64,000 nt of DNA from Nomia melanderi (GCF_051020985.1 NC_135007.1:16457501-16521500), one strand, 5' to 3'. Shown: positions 47,505 to 60,375, numbered from the stretch's first letter. Notes: a model not told the origin generated them from the letters alone. Made by a program: numbers and translations.

Positions 47505-48065
47505 CTGAGCGTACAGTGTGAAATTGGGGGATATTTGAGTGCGGGATGAGAAGCTGTGGGAATATCTATGTGCAGAATGTGAAATTATGAGGATATTTGA
47601 GTGTAAAGTATGAAATTGTGGGAATATGTGAGTGCAGAATGCGAAATTGGGAGGATATTTGAGTGCAGAATGTGAAATTGTGGGAATATCTGAGTGCAGA
47701 ATGTGAAATTGTGAGGATATCTGAGTGCTGAGTATGAAACTGTGAGGATATCTGATTACAGAATGTGAAATTGTGAGGATATCTGAGTGTACAGTGTGAA
47801 ATTGTGAAAATATCTGAGTGTAGAGTGTGAAATTATGAGGATATCTGAGTACAGAATGTGAAATTGTGAGAATATTTGAGTGTAGAGTGTGAAATTATGA
47901 GGATATCTGAGTGTAGAGCGTGGAATTATGCGAAAGTTTAAGTGCAGAATGTGAAATTGTGAAAATATCTGAGTGCAGAGTGTGAAATTGTGAAAATATC
48001 TGAGTGCAGAGTATGAAATTGTGAAAATATTTGAGTGCAGAGCACGAAATTATGAGGATATGCGA
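47505..48065. repeat. Tandem array, unit about 31 bp, about seventeen copies
   Basis: The unit is GAGTGCAGAATGTGAAATTG followed by TGAGGATATCT, with spacing of 31 bp at 47,661, 47,692 and 47,723. Several units vary at fixed positions. Confidence 0.95.
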
Positions 48066-48636
48066 ATGAATAAGAACTTCACTGTACACTGAAATAACCA
48101 AAGCTAATCTCAAACGACTGTCGCTCCTAATAAATCACCCGTTCCTTCCAATTGCGCCGGTCATCCGTCACAACGGAGCCTCGAAAAATGATTTTTTTCC
48201 CTTCGCAGGCGAGAAGGATCGATGCATGGACATCCCTCTTTTTCCCGAGGCCGCGATTGATGGGTTCATTCGTAATTTCACGGGAGCCCCGTAACATCCG
48301 GCCGAAACGAACCGACCCGCTCGAATTATTAACTATCAATTAATCGGTTGGCAGTGTCGATACCATCGGAGTCGATTGGCTACGTAATCTCGGCGCCCGG
48401 AAGTGAATTAATTCGCGCTCCGATTCGATTATTCTGTCGAGCAATTTCGACGGCTGATAAAACGCGCCGCTGTGTCCGCCGTCCCTCCACCGACCGACGT
48501 ATCCGCGTACGTACGCGCTGCGAAACCAACTACGCGTCGCGCCCGCCGCGTGCGGAACAAACTGTAACGCAACGATCAACCGGTCGATCGATTCCTTCCC
48601 CTCGAATTCATAAATTTCACGAGCAAACCTGAAACA

Positions 48637-48867
48637 CTTGACCTTTCGCACTCGAGAGGCGACTGTTGGTCACCATTTGATTTGATACAGTAAAATTATA
48701 AGGTCATAAATAATATTATAATGCATCGATATGTGAAATATTGGAATAAAATGGCTTTGTTTCTTGATTTATGTATGTTTTCTCATCGGTTGATTTCAAA
48801 CGTCGTCTATATCTTACCGGGAAACGTTGAATATTTCTAGTGGAAAGTTCTCGAGTGCAAAGGTTAA
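48637..48867 (-). mobile_element. Family A element
   Basis: Left CCTTTCGCACTCGAGAGG with a decayed flank (TTGA); right CTCGAGTGCAAAGGTTAA, with one C/G of the CCC end lost. 231 bp. Confidence 0.8.
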
Positions 48868-48941
48868 CCTTTTATCCTACGATTCTTACAAGTTTGCTCG
48901 ATGTAGGTAACATCGTTAATAATTCATTAGAACACAATAGA

Positions 48942-48986
<45 letters not shown>
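48942..48986. repeat. (ATT)n microsatellite
   Basis: About fifteen uninterrupted ATT units. Confidence 0.95.
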
Positions 48987-48988
<2 letters not shown>

Positions 48989-49937
48989 TATCTACTTCTT
49001 CGAAGGTTAACGATTGACAAGACTAACATTTCCTATTCAAGAGAAGCAAGTAACATTAAGATGAACTTCTTCACTTTAAAACTACCAGGTGTCAAACGAC
49101 CCATGCCTGATGTTTTGCAATTAGAAAGGTAATAATATATAGCTATGCAAATTGAATTGCCAATCAATTAAAGTCTGAACAGACGCACTTGGAGTTTCTA
49201 CAGCGAAATTTTAAAAGGTCAATAGAAAACTTTATCAATCAAAACTTCCATCGTCTATCGCATAGAACAAGAGGTGAGAATCGGGAATAAAATCAGGATG
49301 AAAAATTCGAATGGAACCACTGGATCATCTACCGTCGAATACTCTTACGAGGAAAATATGAAAAACCGCAGCAGCGGCGCAATCAAAGGCCAGATACTTT
49401 GGAGCTCTCCGGCGCGCAGCTCGTTAGCAACGGCGCGCTGTTCATCGGCCGGTCCATCCATCCTCGAAGGCAGTCGGCCGCGGAATCAACAGTCGCGGCA
49501 CGGAGCAGCGGCGTAAACGGTTTCGCGGAATTCTGAACGGTTACAGAGGAGCACCGACAGCGCTCGTGATAAAGAAGCGCGCCCGCCCTCCGCTCCGGAT
49601 TCGTCCGCAACGGCCGCCCGCCGACCGGTTACCTGGCGCTTCGGGAATCTGCGGTCGCGCGGCGAACGTGTAATTAGTTGAAACCGGAGTAACGCGGTAA
49701 TTAAGCCGGTTTAACTCCTTTATCAAGACGAAGCCAGCCGAGCCCGGCGCGACCGGCTCGGCCTTTCGAAGCTTGCGGCTTTCCATGATTCCCGACGATG
49801 AATCGCGACCCCCGGCCGCCCGTTGTCGACTGCCCTCTCCGTCAATGCCGTTTCATTTTGTTTCGTGCCGGAACTCCGGGGATTTCGTGGATTTTATGGC
49901 GGGATTAGCCTTGTTGCATTTGCGATAGGTTGAATCG

Positions 49938-50084
49938 AGGGTTACGCGAGTCACTTGAGTGACTCGGTCGTTGCTTGATTTGCTAAAGATAATTGTAAAG
50001 TCTTGTCATATGAAGTGTTTGTGCAAGGCACTGATAGGTGGAATATTGGGAAATAACTTCTCTTGATGTTTGTGTGTTTTCTTG
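49938..50084 (-). mobile_element. Family A fragment abutting another family A copy
   Basis: It has the A subterminal palindrome in variant form (GAGTCACTTGAGTGACTC) and interior, and stops exactly at the TTAA of the next element. Confidence 0.6.
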
Positions 50085-50270
50085 TTAACCCTTTGCACTC
50101 GGTGTTTCTTACTAGAAATATTTAGCATTTCTTTACGAGGCGAAGATGATGTTCTTTGAGACTAATTCGAATATATTATACAAAGTTTAACATTAAATAT
50201 CACATTCTATAGTTTTACTGTCTCAAATCACGTGGTGACTGAGAGTCACCTTTCGAGTGCAAAGGGTTAA
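50085..50270 (+). mobile_element. Family A element, short intact copy
   Basis: TTAACCCTTTGCACTCGG at the left and TTCGAGTGCAAAGGGTTAA at the right, with the palindrome GGTGACTGAGAGTCACC inside the right end. 186 bp. Its right TTAA is shared with the following family D element. Confidence 0.9.
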
Positions 50271-50445
50271 CACTAGAACTACCGCAACAGTCAAAATGGC
50301 TGGTTTCGATCTTCTCGTTTCGCAATTGATATCTTAAAAGCATTGAATGTTGGAAATGAGCTTGAAAACAAATAGTTTCATTGATTATCTGTAATCTATT
50401 GATTATATATTAATCGTATTAAACGCTCGGTAGTTTTAGTGTTGA
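50267..50445 (+). mobile_element. Family D element, uninterrupted copy
   Basis: TTAACACTAGAACTACCG at the left and CGGTAGTTTTAGTGTTGA at the right; the terminal repeat is about 14 bp. 179 bp. This copy shows the original sequence at the site interrupted in the 23,651 copy. Confidence 0.85.
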
Positions 50446-51114
50446 TTAGAAAGTGGGAGAAGTTAGGAAGTAATTTCGATCTATCTGTTAGTTGTAGATC
50501 GATGTATGTTAACGACTCTGAATCGCGTGGCGTGAGAGTTGACGCTGCACGAAGTGAAGAATTGGACTGAAGGGTGAAATAGCGCAATAATAATATATCA
50601 AAGAAATTCATGGTATCCTCGTTTGCCCACTTTCTCCCCTGAGAGCCGAACGAACGGCCGGGAACCGAGCAATTCCTGCGAAATCCTCTGCCAAACATCG
50701 GCCAACCCTCGATAACAACGCCACGGATAGGCGAAGCTTCATCTAAACATCACGTTCGACCGTGACGTATTTATATATCATTAGGAAAATAATGAGTCGC
50801 TAATTGGCCCCGGGAACGCGAGCAAACACTCCCTCTCGCCGGATCTTTTAATTGATCGCTCGCTCGCGCCCCGTCCCCGCTGTTTCCCCTCTTGTCAAAC
50901 AAGAATAACTGTCCTCGCGGAACGTGACACACCCACGCAGGACAAACACGCGCGGAACAGCCGCGCGAAACTTGCGCGCAGCTGATGCCATCGTATTTCT
51001 CCGCGAGCGGAGACACGCGTGTGTCGTTTGCCGGCGTGGCTCGATTGAAGGTCGGAGCTTCTGTGAGTCCATGGAAATACGGACGCGGATAGGTTACAGG
51101 GAGAGGAAGGAAGA

Positions 51115-51480
51115 AACACAGAGAGAGAGAGAGAGAGAGTTTTGGGGAGGAAGGGAGGAGTGAAGCAGGAAAATAGTGGGGCAGAAAGTGAGAATGTGAG
51201 AGAGGAAGGAAAACAGTCGGATAGAGGAGAGAGAAAGAATGAGAGAGAGAAACAGAAAAACAGTGAGACAGAGAAAGTGAGAATGAGAGAGAGAGGCAGA
51301 AAAACAGTGAGACAGAGAAAGTGAGAATGAAAGAGAGGAAGGAGGACAGTCACACAGAGAAGAAAGTAAAAATGAGAGAAAGGAAAACAGTCACACAGAA
51401 AAGAAAGTGACAACGACAGAGAGAAACAGAAAAACATCGAGACAGAGAGAAGAGAGAGAGCGAGGCAGAGGGAGGCAAAG
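51115..51480. repeat. Purine-rich GA low-complexity tract
   Basis: GAGAGAGA and related units (GAGACAGAGAAAGTGAGAATG) run over 360 bp. Long Ser/Leu/Phe-rich frames on the opposite strand result from this. Confidence 0.9.
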
Positions 51481-51973
51481 TGGCAGGGCGCCGAGGATTG
51501 CATTTCGCATTCATGGATTTCCATCGAGCCGCGCCCCCCGTAAATCAAAAGTTCCCCGGCGAGCCTTCGAATTCGCGAACAAAAAAAAAAGAAAAAAAAA
51601 GAGAACAGGAGAGAGAACAAAAATACACTGGTCGGCAAAACGTGCCCGTGTTCCACCGCGTTTCCGCGTATCGCGGGTCACTGTCGATCGGCGCCGTTGC
51701 TCGATTAAGGGAGCAGCGGGGAAAAAACTAAATGAACGAAACCGGCAGCGGGTGGGGGGAGGATCAAGATAAGAATTCAATGTTCCGCTGACCGGGAGCG
51801 GCGTGTTTTTATTCGGAAATCGAAGTGTCTTGTTGGAAGAAGGATGGTTTGTTTGGGCGAGACGAAATTCGCGCGGGAGTCGAATACAATGAACGGAAAT
51901 GAAATAGAATATTCGGAAGGCAACGGGGGGAGGTTGTCGATGTGGACGTTGAAAAAATTGCCCTCGAGAGTAA

Positions 51974-52181
51974 TTAACCCTTAGCACTAAGGGTTGCTTT
52001 GTAATCGGCAACTGCGACTAGTTTTTATAGTATTCCTAGCGAAAATGAGAAATGCAACATTTCTTCCTTTATTTTCCTTCTGAATGCAAAATTCGGATAT
52101 GTGGAGAATCAAATAATTTTAGGGTAGTTTCTTTGAGATTCATTGAAATATTTAATATTAGAACTGAGTTCAAAGGGTTAA
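51974..52181 (-). mobile_element. Family B element, intact
   Basis: TTAACCCTTAGCACTAAGGG at the left and GAGTTCAAAGGGTTAA at the right, TTAA on both sides. 208 bp. Confidence 0.85.
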
Positions 52182-52859
52182 AACCAAGCGATGCCTGCGC
52201 ATATCTCGTGACGCATCGACAGGCGAAAAATCGTCTCCGCAAGTACAACTGGTTTCCGTCCATTCCATGAACAATCAACCAATTAAAAGGGAAGTCTATT
52301 AAAAATTTCGATGAATCGCGAGCAGTAGAATGGAGAGTCTTCTTTTATCGAGGATAACAACGAAGATAGAGCTGGAAACCATCGAGCAACGAGCAGTCGA
52401 AACGAATGCGAGGTCGTTTTAAGTAAAAGATAAAAGGGCGGCCAATAAACGCGGTGGAATTGATAGGGGTTGCCGGGGGGAGGTTCCGCGAGGGTCTAAA
52501 ACTTGCTTTCCTCCGTCTCCTTTTTTCCCGGCGTTCGTCTCTCGCCGAGCGAGCGGACGATAGCACCTGGCCAAAGTTTGAAGCTTCTCACGGGCCACGG
52601 GCAGATGGGGCCGATATAAAGAGAGCGAGATTAAAGGCGGATTGGCACGTACATTATCAACCACGCCCTCCCGTTCCTCGCGTTACACCCTCTGTCGCTC
52701 CCAAACAGGAATGAAACTCGATTCCCCGTACGAAAATCCGTGCGTGAACTTCGCGAATTCCGTTCCGACGTGCTCAACCTTTCCGCCGCCTTCCGGCGAG
52801 TTCGATTTCATTGGAAAATTCGTCTATGCGCGCAAGGGAATCTTCAATTTTGTGTATAC

Positions 52860-53665
52860 GTAATGTTTGGATATCTCGGTGGCTGGTTATTTGGATATTT
52901 TTGTGTTTGGATGTTTAGGTGCTTGGATATTTTGATCTTTGCGTGCTTAGATGATGGGGTATTTTGGTTCTTGGGCGCTTAGATCGTTGGGTACTTGGAG
53001 CTTTGGATATTTTGATATTTACATGTTAAATGTCGGTTGGATATTTCGGTCTTTGGATGCTTAGATTGCTGGGTACTTGGAGCTTTGGATATTTCAATAT
53101 TAGATATTTCGATCTTTGGATGTTTAGATCGCTGGGTACTTAGAGCTTTGGATATTTCAATCTTTGGATATTTAGATCGCTGGATACTTAGAGCTTTGGA
53201 TATTTCAATATTTAGATATTTCATTCTTTGGATATTTAGATCTTTGGATACTTAGAACTTTGAATATTTCAATGTTTAGATATTTCGATCTTTGGATGTA
53301 TAGATCGTTGGATACTTAGAACTTTGGATATTTCGATATTTAGATATTTCGATCTTTGGATGCTTAGATCGCTGGATACTTAGAGCTTTGGATGTTTAGA
53401 TCACTGGATACTTAGAGCTTTTGATATTTCGGTCTTTGGATGTTTAGATCGCTGGGTACTTAGAGCTTCGGATATTTCAATATTTAGATATTTCATTCTT
53501 TGGATGCTTAGAACTTTGGATATTCCAATATTTAGATATTTCATTCTTTGGATGTTTAGATCGCTGGATACTTAGAGTTTCAAATATTTCGATATCTAGA
53601 TATTAAATACCATTTTGACACTTCGATCCTCGAATATTTAAATCGTTCGCTACCCAGAGCTTTCA
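52860..53665. repeat. Tandem array, irregular 48-63-bp units
   Basis: Units combine TTTGGATATTTCAATATTTA, TAGATATTTCGATCTTTGG and TAGATCGCTGGATACTTAG. About 800 bp of array with variable unit order, the longest in the window. Confidence 0.9.
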
Positions 53666-54330
53666 ATATTCAGACACGAAACGTCACTTTCCCATTTCTC
53701 TCAACGACCTCAGAAATCGAAATTTCTTTTCCCGGCGAGAGACCGGAAAAGAATATTCCCGGCTATTTCTATGAACAGAGGAGTACGCGCGAAACGCCCC
53801 GTTATTAAGTAACAACCGGCCGCGATAAACAATGCCCGAATCGAACGGGCGGGGACTTTTAAAGCCGTCGCGTACGAAATAAATTTTTACGATCGACCGG
53901 CAACGCGGGACGGGCCCCGATAAAGTATAAAACGTAAACGGGACACAAAGGGGGCCATTTTGCGGGCGAACGAACTCCGCGGAGTGGTATTTCCGGTGCG
54001 TTTCGCGTCTACCGAGCGGAATACAAATGCAAGTAGAATGGCCGGCGTACTCGCTATTATTGCGCCCCACCGTCGCCAACCCCTCCGCCTTCGCCCCCCC
54101 TCATCGCCGCTGCCATCCCATGTGCCATTGGAATTTTATAACTAGACGGTGAATTTTTCAGTGTTCCTGGGATTAAAGAGATTCGCGAAAGAGAATGGAA
54201 TAGACACTCTCATGGAATATCATTCCTTTGTCAATGGCTACTAAGGAGATTAACGTCCGGACTTCGTGCAATTGAAATCATTAACATTATTTTTGACTTT
54301 GCTTTGTCATTAAAAAAGCGCGTGTACATT

Positions 54331-54564
54331 CTAACAAGTCGAATGCCGCACGATTTCGAATACTTGAAATGGAAAAAATATATTAAATCATTTGATCGAG
54401 TTGCATTGCTATTCTTGCAGGTTCATCTAGCTGAATGTCACCGCATTAGTTAGCATTATTTATAACAGAAATGTTTTCAAACAATCATGGTTTAACTGAG
54501 TGAACTATAGTAATTCGATTTGCTTGGGTGTCACCGGTGACCCCCATGGCATTCAACGTGTCAA
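54331..54564 (+). mobile_element. Family E element, decayed flanks
   Basis: Left CAAGTCGAATGCCGCACG; right GGTGACCCCCATGGCATTCAACGTG without its flank. The outer bases are CTAA and TCAA in place of TTAA. 234 bp. Confidence 0.7.
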
Positions 54565-55367
54565 AGTTATGTTCGACTAGAAACAAAGTTGTAAACTTAT
54601 CTTGCAACGTCGTCATTACAAAGATTTGCAAAGGGTTAATCTTTATATTGTCCGAATCACAAAACAAGAGAACGAGTCACGTTAATTCCATTCGATTCTA
54701 TCATGTTGCATTAATTCCATCCAATTGTATTACGTTAATATTCCATGTAATTATAGTTTACGCACCGCGGAACGATTTACTGGGCGCAAAAGATAGCGAA
54801 ACGATAACAGCCGGTCGTTGCATTCGACGCGTTCCGCGGCGCGAAATGAGAATTAATGCGATCCAACGTTCGGAGTTACATTCCTCGATCGCCGGACACC
54901 GAGAGCAGCAGCAGCGGGCTCGCTGTTTTATTTCACGCGGCCCCGTGCATTGTGTTCCGGATGCACGGTTCAAATGTAATTTCGAAGCGGCGGTCGAGCG
55001 CGCCGCGGGGGAACGGACGGACGGACGAGAAGACGGGAAATTGGAAGCTGAAGGGCCGGGCTCCGATGACAAGGCAGCCACCAGCGTTCCCCGATTTTCC
55101 GTCGGAACTTTATTGGCTCGCGGACAATATTGGATAATTTTTCTGCGCCGACCGATATTTTTTCGTCCGCGGCTCGCGAACAACCGTTCGATGATCATGC
55201 GACGCGAATGTACCGTGAAACGCGATAACGCGTCGCGGGATTCTCGATTTTGCTTCTCCATGGCGTTTCGATTCTCTGGATGCGGTTAAATATGAAACTA
55301 GTATTAACCCTTGAGGAACTAATGTCGCGTATATGGGAAATATCATTTGATATTTGAAAAATGACAA

Positions 55368-55575
55368 TTAACACGTCGAATGCCATGGGAGACACAGGTG
55401 ACCAAGATCGAATTATAGATCATTCAGTTGTACTATGGTTATTTGAAAATATTTCTATATTATAAATAATGCTTCCTAATGCGGTGATACTCTGCTAGAT
55501 GAAGTGCAATAATAATGCAATTCAATCAGATGATGTAATTTATTTTCAACGTGCTAATGCGTCGAGTGCTATGTC
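55368..55575 (-). mobile_element. Family E element, reversed
   Basis: TTAACACGTCGAATGCCATGG at the left matches the reversed right end of other E copies, and CAGGTGACC follows. The far end is degraded near CGTGCTAATGCGTCGAG. Confidence 0.6.
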
Positions 55576-55645
55576 GCTTCTGTGGATTTCTTTCTATGTA
55601 TTTATACGGTACTTGAAAATAAACTTGAAATGCTCTCGTTAAGGA

Positions 55646-55881
55646 TTAACCCTTTGAACTCTGTAGGCTCTAATATTGCACCAATTATAATATTAAATAT
55701 TTTAATGTATCTTAAAGAAACTATCCTAAAATTATTAGATTTTCCACACGTCCAAATTCTACACTGAGAAGGAAAATAGATCGAAGAAATGATACAGCAT
55801 TTTTCATTTTCACTAGAGATACCATAACATTAGTTGCAGTTGCTGATAGATTACAAAAGAACCTGGAGTGCCAAGGGTTAA
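55646..55881 (+). mobile_element. Family B element, reference intact copy
   Basis: TTAACCCTTTGAACTCTG at the left and CTGGAGTGCCAAGGGTTAA at the right. 236 bp, AT-rich, no frame. Other intact copies are at 51,974 and 63,637. Confidence 0.88.
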
Positions 55882-56254
55882 TACTGATACATCTTATCAA
55901 AGTCGCAGTATTCAAATTATCAGTACACATAGAAATTCGTGAACAAAACCACAATCACGTGTAACCTAGTAACAGAGTACAACAGCTAAGTTAGCCTAAT
56001 TCCCATGAAAAATACACCATCGACTACCACAGAATCCATTCGCTCAACGAACGAAACATCCGCGCGGAAGACAAACACGAGGAAACAGAAACGCCGCGTA
56101 GAATTCCGCCCGCGCGTCGTCGGGGAATTCCCGGACGCGAGCGCACGCTCGGATCGCCGGCCGGCAAACGAGTAAAGAGCCGCGAACGACACCGCAGTCC
56201 TCCTAATTACTCGCGTTGTCTCGTCGCAAGCGCGCGGAACGGAGCGCAGGCACG

Positions 56255-56281
56255 CGAGCGAGCGAGCGAGCGAGCGAGCAA
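56255..56281. repeat. (GAGC)n microsatellite in GC-rich island
   Basis: About six GCGA/GAGC units inside a CpG-rich stretch (56,050-57,200). Confidence 0.85.
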
Positions 56282-57557
56282 GGGCGTTCCGCTGTCAAGG
56301 AGCTGAAAAGTAATTTCATTTCTCCGCCGGAAGCGAAATCACGGGAAAGCGCGACGTTTTATTTACTATGGCGCAGCGGGGAGACGCGCGGAATGACAAT
56401 GAGCGATGAAAACGCGTCGGCTCGAAACCGTCCCAACCCGTCGTCCCCCCGCGAGTAATTAAATTCTTTTCGCGGCACTTGATTTTCATCGTTTATTCTT
56501 GCCCCGTGTTTCGCGCGATTTCGTTAGAATCATAATTACACCCTCGTTCCGTGCCTCCCGCCTCCTCCCCCTCCTCTCCGCGAGGTTCGTAGCTTTTTTC
56601 ATGCAATATCCAGGCACGTGATGAATATGGAGTGGATTGAACTCGACTTTTAATTTTCCGCCGAAGTAATAACTTCCCTTTCCACCCGCTGTGTTTCGTC
56701 GCCTTCGATTTTCCAAAAAAAAAGAAAAAAGAGAAGCAGAGACAGAGAGGGCGGAGAGGAGGGAAGAAAAAATTGGAAATTCCCGGCGCACGAGCTTCCG
56801 AACGGAGAACGCAACCGGAAACGCCCGATAATCGGGAATCCTTGTTTTCCAGGAATTTCTAATACTCCGCTCGGACAGTCGGAGAAGAAATTCCGAGATC
56901 CGCGGGAAAACCCGAGTCGCGTTGCGCGATACAAGAATGTTTATCGTAGATTCTCGTTGCGTTGGTTCGTTGCGTGTTTGTCTCTCTCTGTGTGTGTGTA
57001 GTGGAATGCGCAATTTGTAGAATATTCCCTGGACGGGCCGCGCAATCAGTAGAACGGGCAGACGCCGGCCGAGCGCGATCCGTTTCCCCTTTGTAATTGA
57101 GTATTAAAATTTAATTGAATGTTTCGGATCGCTCCCGGTGTTTCTGGCTTCCGAAAAACGGAAGGGCGGGACGCCGAGGAAGCTTCATTTGGCCGGTTTA
57201 ATGAGCGAGGTCATTTGGAAATGGAGGAATTGCGGATTCTAGTGTCGTTTGCACGCTTGCGTTTTGTGTGTTACTGTTGTCAGGCTGCTTTCAACTAAGG
57301 ATGATGATTCTTGAACCGGGAACGTTTGATAGATGGAACGTAAAGTATCTCGGGAGATTCTAATGAGGTTCCTGTTTGACAGTAATTCTATCGGAAATGT
57401 CAAAGGACGCCTTTCGAAATTTTAACTTAAAATTCTTTCCTCGGTTGAAGCTTCTCAGGAATATTTCACATTTTTTCATAAGACGATATTCTTTGGAACT
57501 TTTTATTCTAATTTATTCTGAAATTTCACGTGTCGAGGCATTGTACGAAGTTGAATA

Positions 57558-57858
57558 TTAACTCTTTGCGGACGAATGTCGTTTCGGCAAGATGGAATGT
57601 TCAGGTTTCGAAGGCTGAGTCGCAAACAAATGATTTAATTACTCGGACACCGAGAAATCAGCACATTCAACACTTTTTGACGAGATATAGGTGGATATTG
57701 TTTGAAACTAATTTAACGATAATTCATAGATGAATTAAGCAACAGAGGTGTTTTATTTCAATATTTCACGTAACGATGCGAAGTTTAATTTGAGATATTA
57801 AATATTCAACTTTATAGTTTCGTTGACTGAGGGTCACCTCTCGAGTGCAAAGGGTTAA
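57558..57858 (+). mobile_element. Family A element, long
   Basis: Left TTAACTCTTTGCGGACG; right CTCGAGTGCAAAGGGTTAA. 301 bp; about 50 bp more than other copies, probably from an internal insertion near the left end. Confidence 0.7.
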
Positions 57859-57889
57859 GTAACAGATAAATAATTTAGCTTCATCTGCC

Positions 57890-57990
57890 GAAGATTTCGT
57901 GTATTTCAAAGAACCTTCGTTAAACATCAGATTTTATAGTTTTACTGCGTCGGATCAAGCGATGACTATCTCTCGAGTGTAAAGGGTTAA
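57890..57990 (+). mobile_element. Family A right-end fragment
   Basis: TATAGTTTTACTGCGTCGG, a degenerate GATGACTATC and CTCGAGTGTAAAGGGTTAA remain. Confidence 0.6.
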
Positions 57991-58970
57991 CAGGTCAGCC
58001 GACATTGGGAATAATTTCTTACGAGACACGGTTCTCAATCGAAAGCCACTTTTGATTAGAGAACAGAAAAGACTAAGATCTCCGACGAGCAATTCATTTT
58101 GCGAGACCGATCGACAAATAACCCGTGCATCAAGCTCCGACGGTGCATTAACTCGCGTAACCATGGGTCGACTGCATACGCAGCCGCAAAATACATCCGA
58201 GACCGCAGTCTATTGCACCCGGAATTGCATGTGCAGGCGTTCATTCCGGTGTCCGGCCGGCGGACGCCCGGCGAAAGACAGAGACACAGGGAGCGCCGCG
58301 AAACAAAGGCGAAAGACAAAGATAAAGGGAAACGGTCAAAGGAAAGTTAAAGACAAAGGGGAACGGCGAGGGACAAAGACAGGAACAGGGCTCGAATCAC
58401 GGCGAAGTAAATGCAACGCAAACGGCGATCGTCAAGGAGCCAGGATCGCAATCGAGTGTACAACGTGTTCCAAAAATATGTCCCACGATACTGTCACGTG
58501 TCTCCACACCCTTCGAGGCGAGAATGTACTAGGTTGTAATAGGAGGGATTACCTCCGAACGAACGCAAGTTCTAGTAATCGATATTATTCATCGAAATAA
58601 TCACTGGATTTTGCAGATTCTTTTCAAGTTTCTAGCTTTTTTATTTTATTTTCACAAAAACTCGATGTTCTAGTATTAATTTCTTAATGGTGTGTTCAAC
58701 GGTTGATTCCTGAAAAAGTTGATTCCTTTCTGCTTTGAGAAAGTTGCCTAAACGTCTGACGAAGTGAAAATTCAACTCTTCGATTGAACAAAGCAACGTC
58801 TGCCTCAAAGTGAAACATAAAATACATCCAAAGATACTCACGTTTTTCATTCAAACAGTACTTAAAGTACTTACGACATAATATTTACCTCTCCAATAAA
58901 TAGAACACGACGCAGTGATATGAAATTTTAACCTCTTTTTCAAGCGGAACATGAATTTTGCGAGCACCTT

Positions 58971-59372
58971 TTAACCCTTTCCACTCGAGAGGTGACTCTC
59001 AGTCACCACTTGATTTGATGCAGGGAAACTTTGGAGTTGAATATTTAGTACTTTAAATTAAACTTTGTACTGCCACGTGAAATATTTAAATAAAATAGCT
59101 TCGTTGCTTAATTCATCTCTGAACTGCCGTTAGATTAGTTTCGGACAATGTCGTTTGTATCTCGTCGGAAAATGTTGAATATTTCCAATTAGACGTGGAC
59201 AAGATTCCTTAAAACGAATTTATCAAGAAATCACATATAAATTAGGGATCTTCCTTCCAGTATTTCACGCATTGTTGCAGCATACAAAGTTAAACGGCAA
59301 CCATAAAAATCTATAATTTCACCGTACCGAACCGTCTCGCGCCCGAGAGTCGCCTCCCGAGTGCAAAGGGTC
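58971..59372. mobile_element. Two family A copies head to head forming one fold-back
   Basis: 58,971-59,190 is a minus-oriented copy starting TTAACCCTTTCCACTCGAGA. From about 59,195 a plus-oriented copy runs to CCGAGTGCAAAGGGTCAA. The inner ends meet near TTTCCAATTAGACG without terminal repeats, so the whole 400 bp has one pair of outer ends. Confidence 0.65.
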
Positions 59373-60059
59373 AAAATTCTGCACGACGGTGTGGCAGTGA
59401 CATATTTTTGAGACATCCTGTACGTCGATTACGCGGCCACGTCGCGCGAACACATAGGACGCGGGGAAATGAGCTGGACGTTAATCCTGTCCCCTGGCCG
59501 ATAGCGCGTCGCTGGCCGAGCGATTCGTATTTCCATGGAAATTGCCGTGGCGTCAAGTGGACGGACCTCTTCCCCGTTGCCCTCGTTCCACGGTTCACGG
59601 AAGCGATATCGATTCCCGCGCGGTGGACGGGATCAAGATTCCAGTGATCCATGGGTAGACGCGGCATTTCGGATTAATCTTCTTAGGGATGGGGAAGAAG
59701 GTGAGGCTGTTGTTTAGCGATTCTTTTCGCTCGACCGAGAGATTTATTGGCGACGGAGAGCTTATGGCGTGGGGGAGAGGCTCGTGTTTGGTCAGCGAGC
59801 TTGTTCGGGGAAGACGGGATTGGGAGATTGAGCCAGTTGCGTGTGAATTATGTGTGAATGGACGTTTTTTCGGCGGAAAGGTATGGTGATTGATGTGGAG
59901 CAGCGGGAAGTGGTCTTGTCTGGCCAGTGGCAAGTTGATGTCAATGTTACGTAGCGGAGATGGATACTCTCTTGGATAAATAAATAAATAGGGTTAATGG
60001 TAAGGTTAATGGGACAATAGTGTAGTGTCCAGAATTTTTAGCGTAGGTTAAGGTATTTT

Positions 60060-60375
60060 TCTATCTTTTATTAAATACGTATATTTACTCCTAGCTCTCG
60101 ATTACTCGAGATCTACTTTTCATTATCTATACTATAGTGTTACTATAGTGTTACTATACATATATTTATTCCTAGCTCTCAATTACTCAAGATCCACCTT
60201 TCATTATCTATACTATAGTGTTATTATAGTGTTACTATAAATATATTTATTCCTAGCTCTCGATCACTCGAGATTCACCTTTCATTATCTATACTATAGT
60301 GTTACTATACGTATATATCTGCCTAGCTCTCGATTGCTCAAGATTCACCTTTTCATTACCTGTACTACAGTAACA
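60060..60375. repeat. Tandem array, unit about 81 bp, four copies
   Basis: CCTAGCTCTCGATTACTC starts near 60,091, 60,172, 60,253 and 60,323, each followed by TTTCATTATCTATACTATAG. A short inverted remnant follows (AGTAACACTATAGTAG). Confidence 0.9.

Noticed and set aside
47895..48113. Minus-strand frame with repeated HSDIFT-like units
   Set aside because: A by-product of the 31-bp tandem array.
50895..51656. Long minus-strand open frame rich in Ser, Leu and Phe
   Set aside because: It is the complement of the GA-rich low-complexity tract; the periodic SLSLSF composition has no domain or splice context.
54758..55289. Long open frames on both strands, about 170 and 253 codons
   Set aside because: GC-rich, mutually overlapping, no domain; typical chance frames for this composition.
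58052..58600. Cysteine-containing frames on both strands near 58.2 kb
   Set aside because: No splice-compatible ends in phase with Cow, and codon composition follows local GC.
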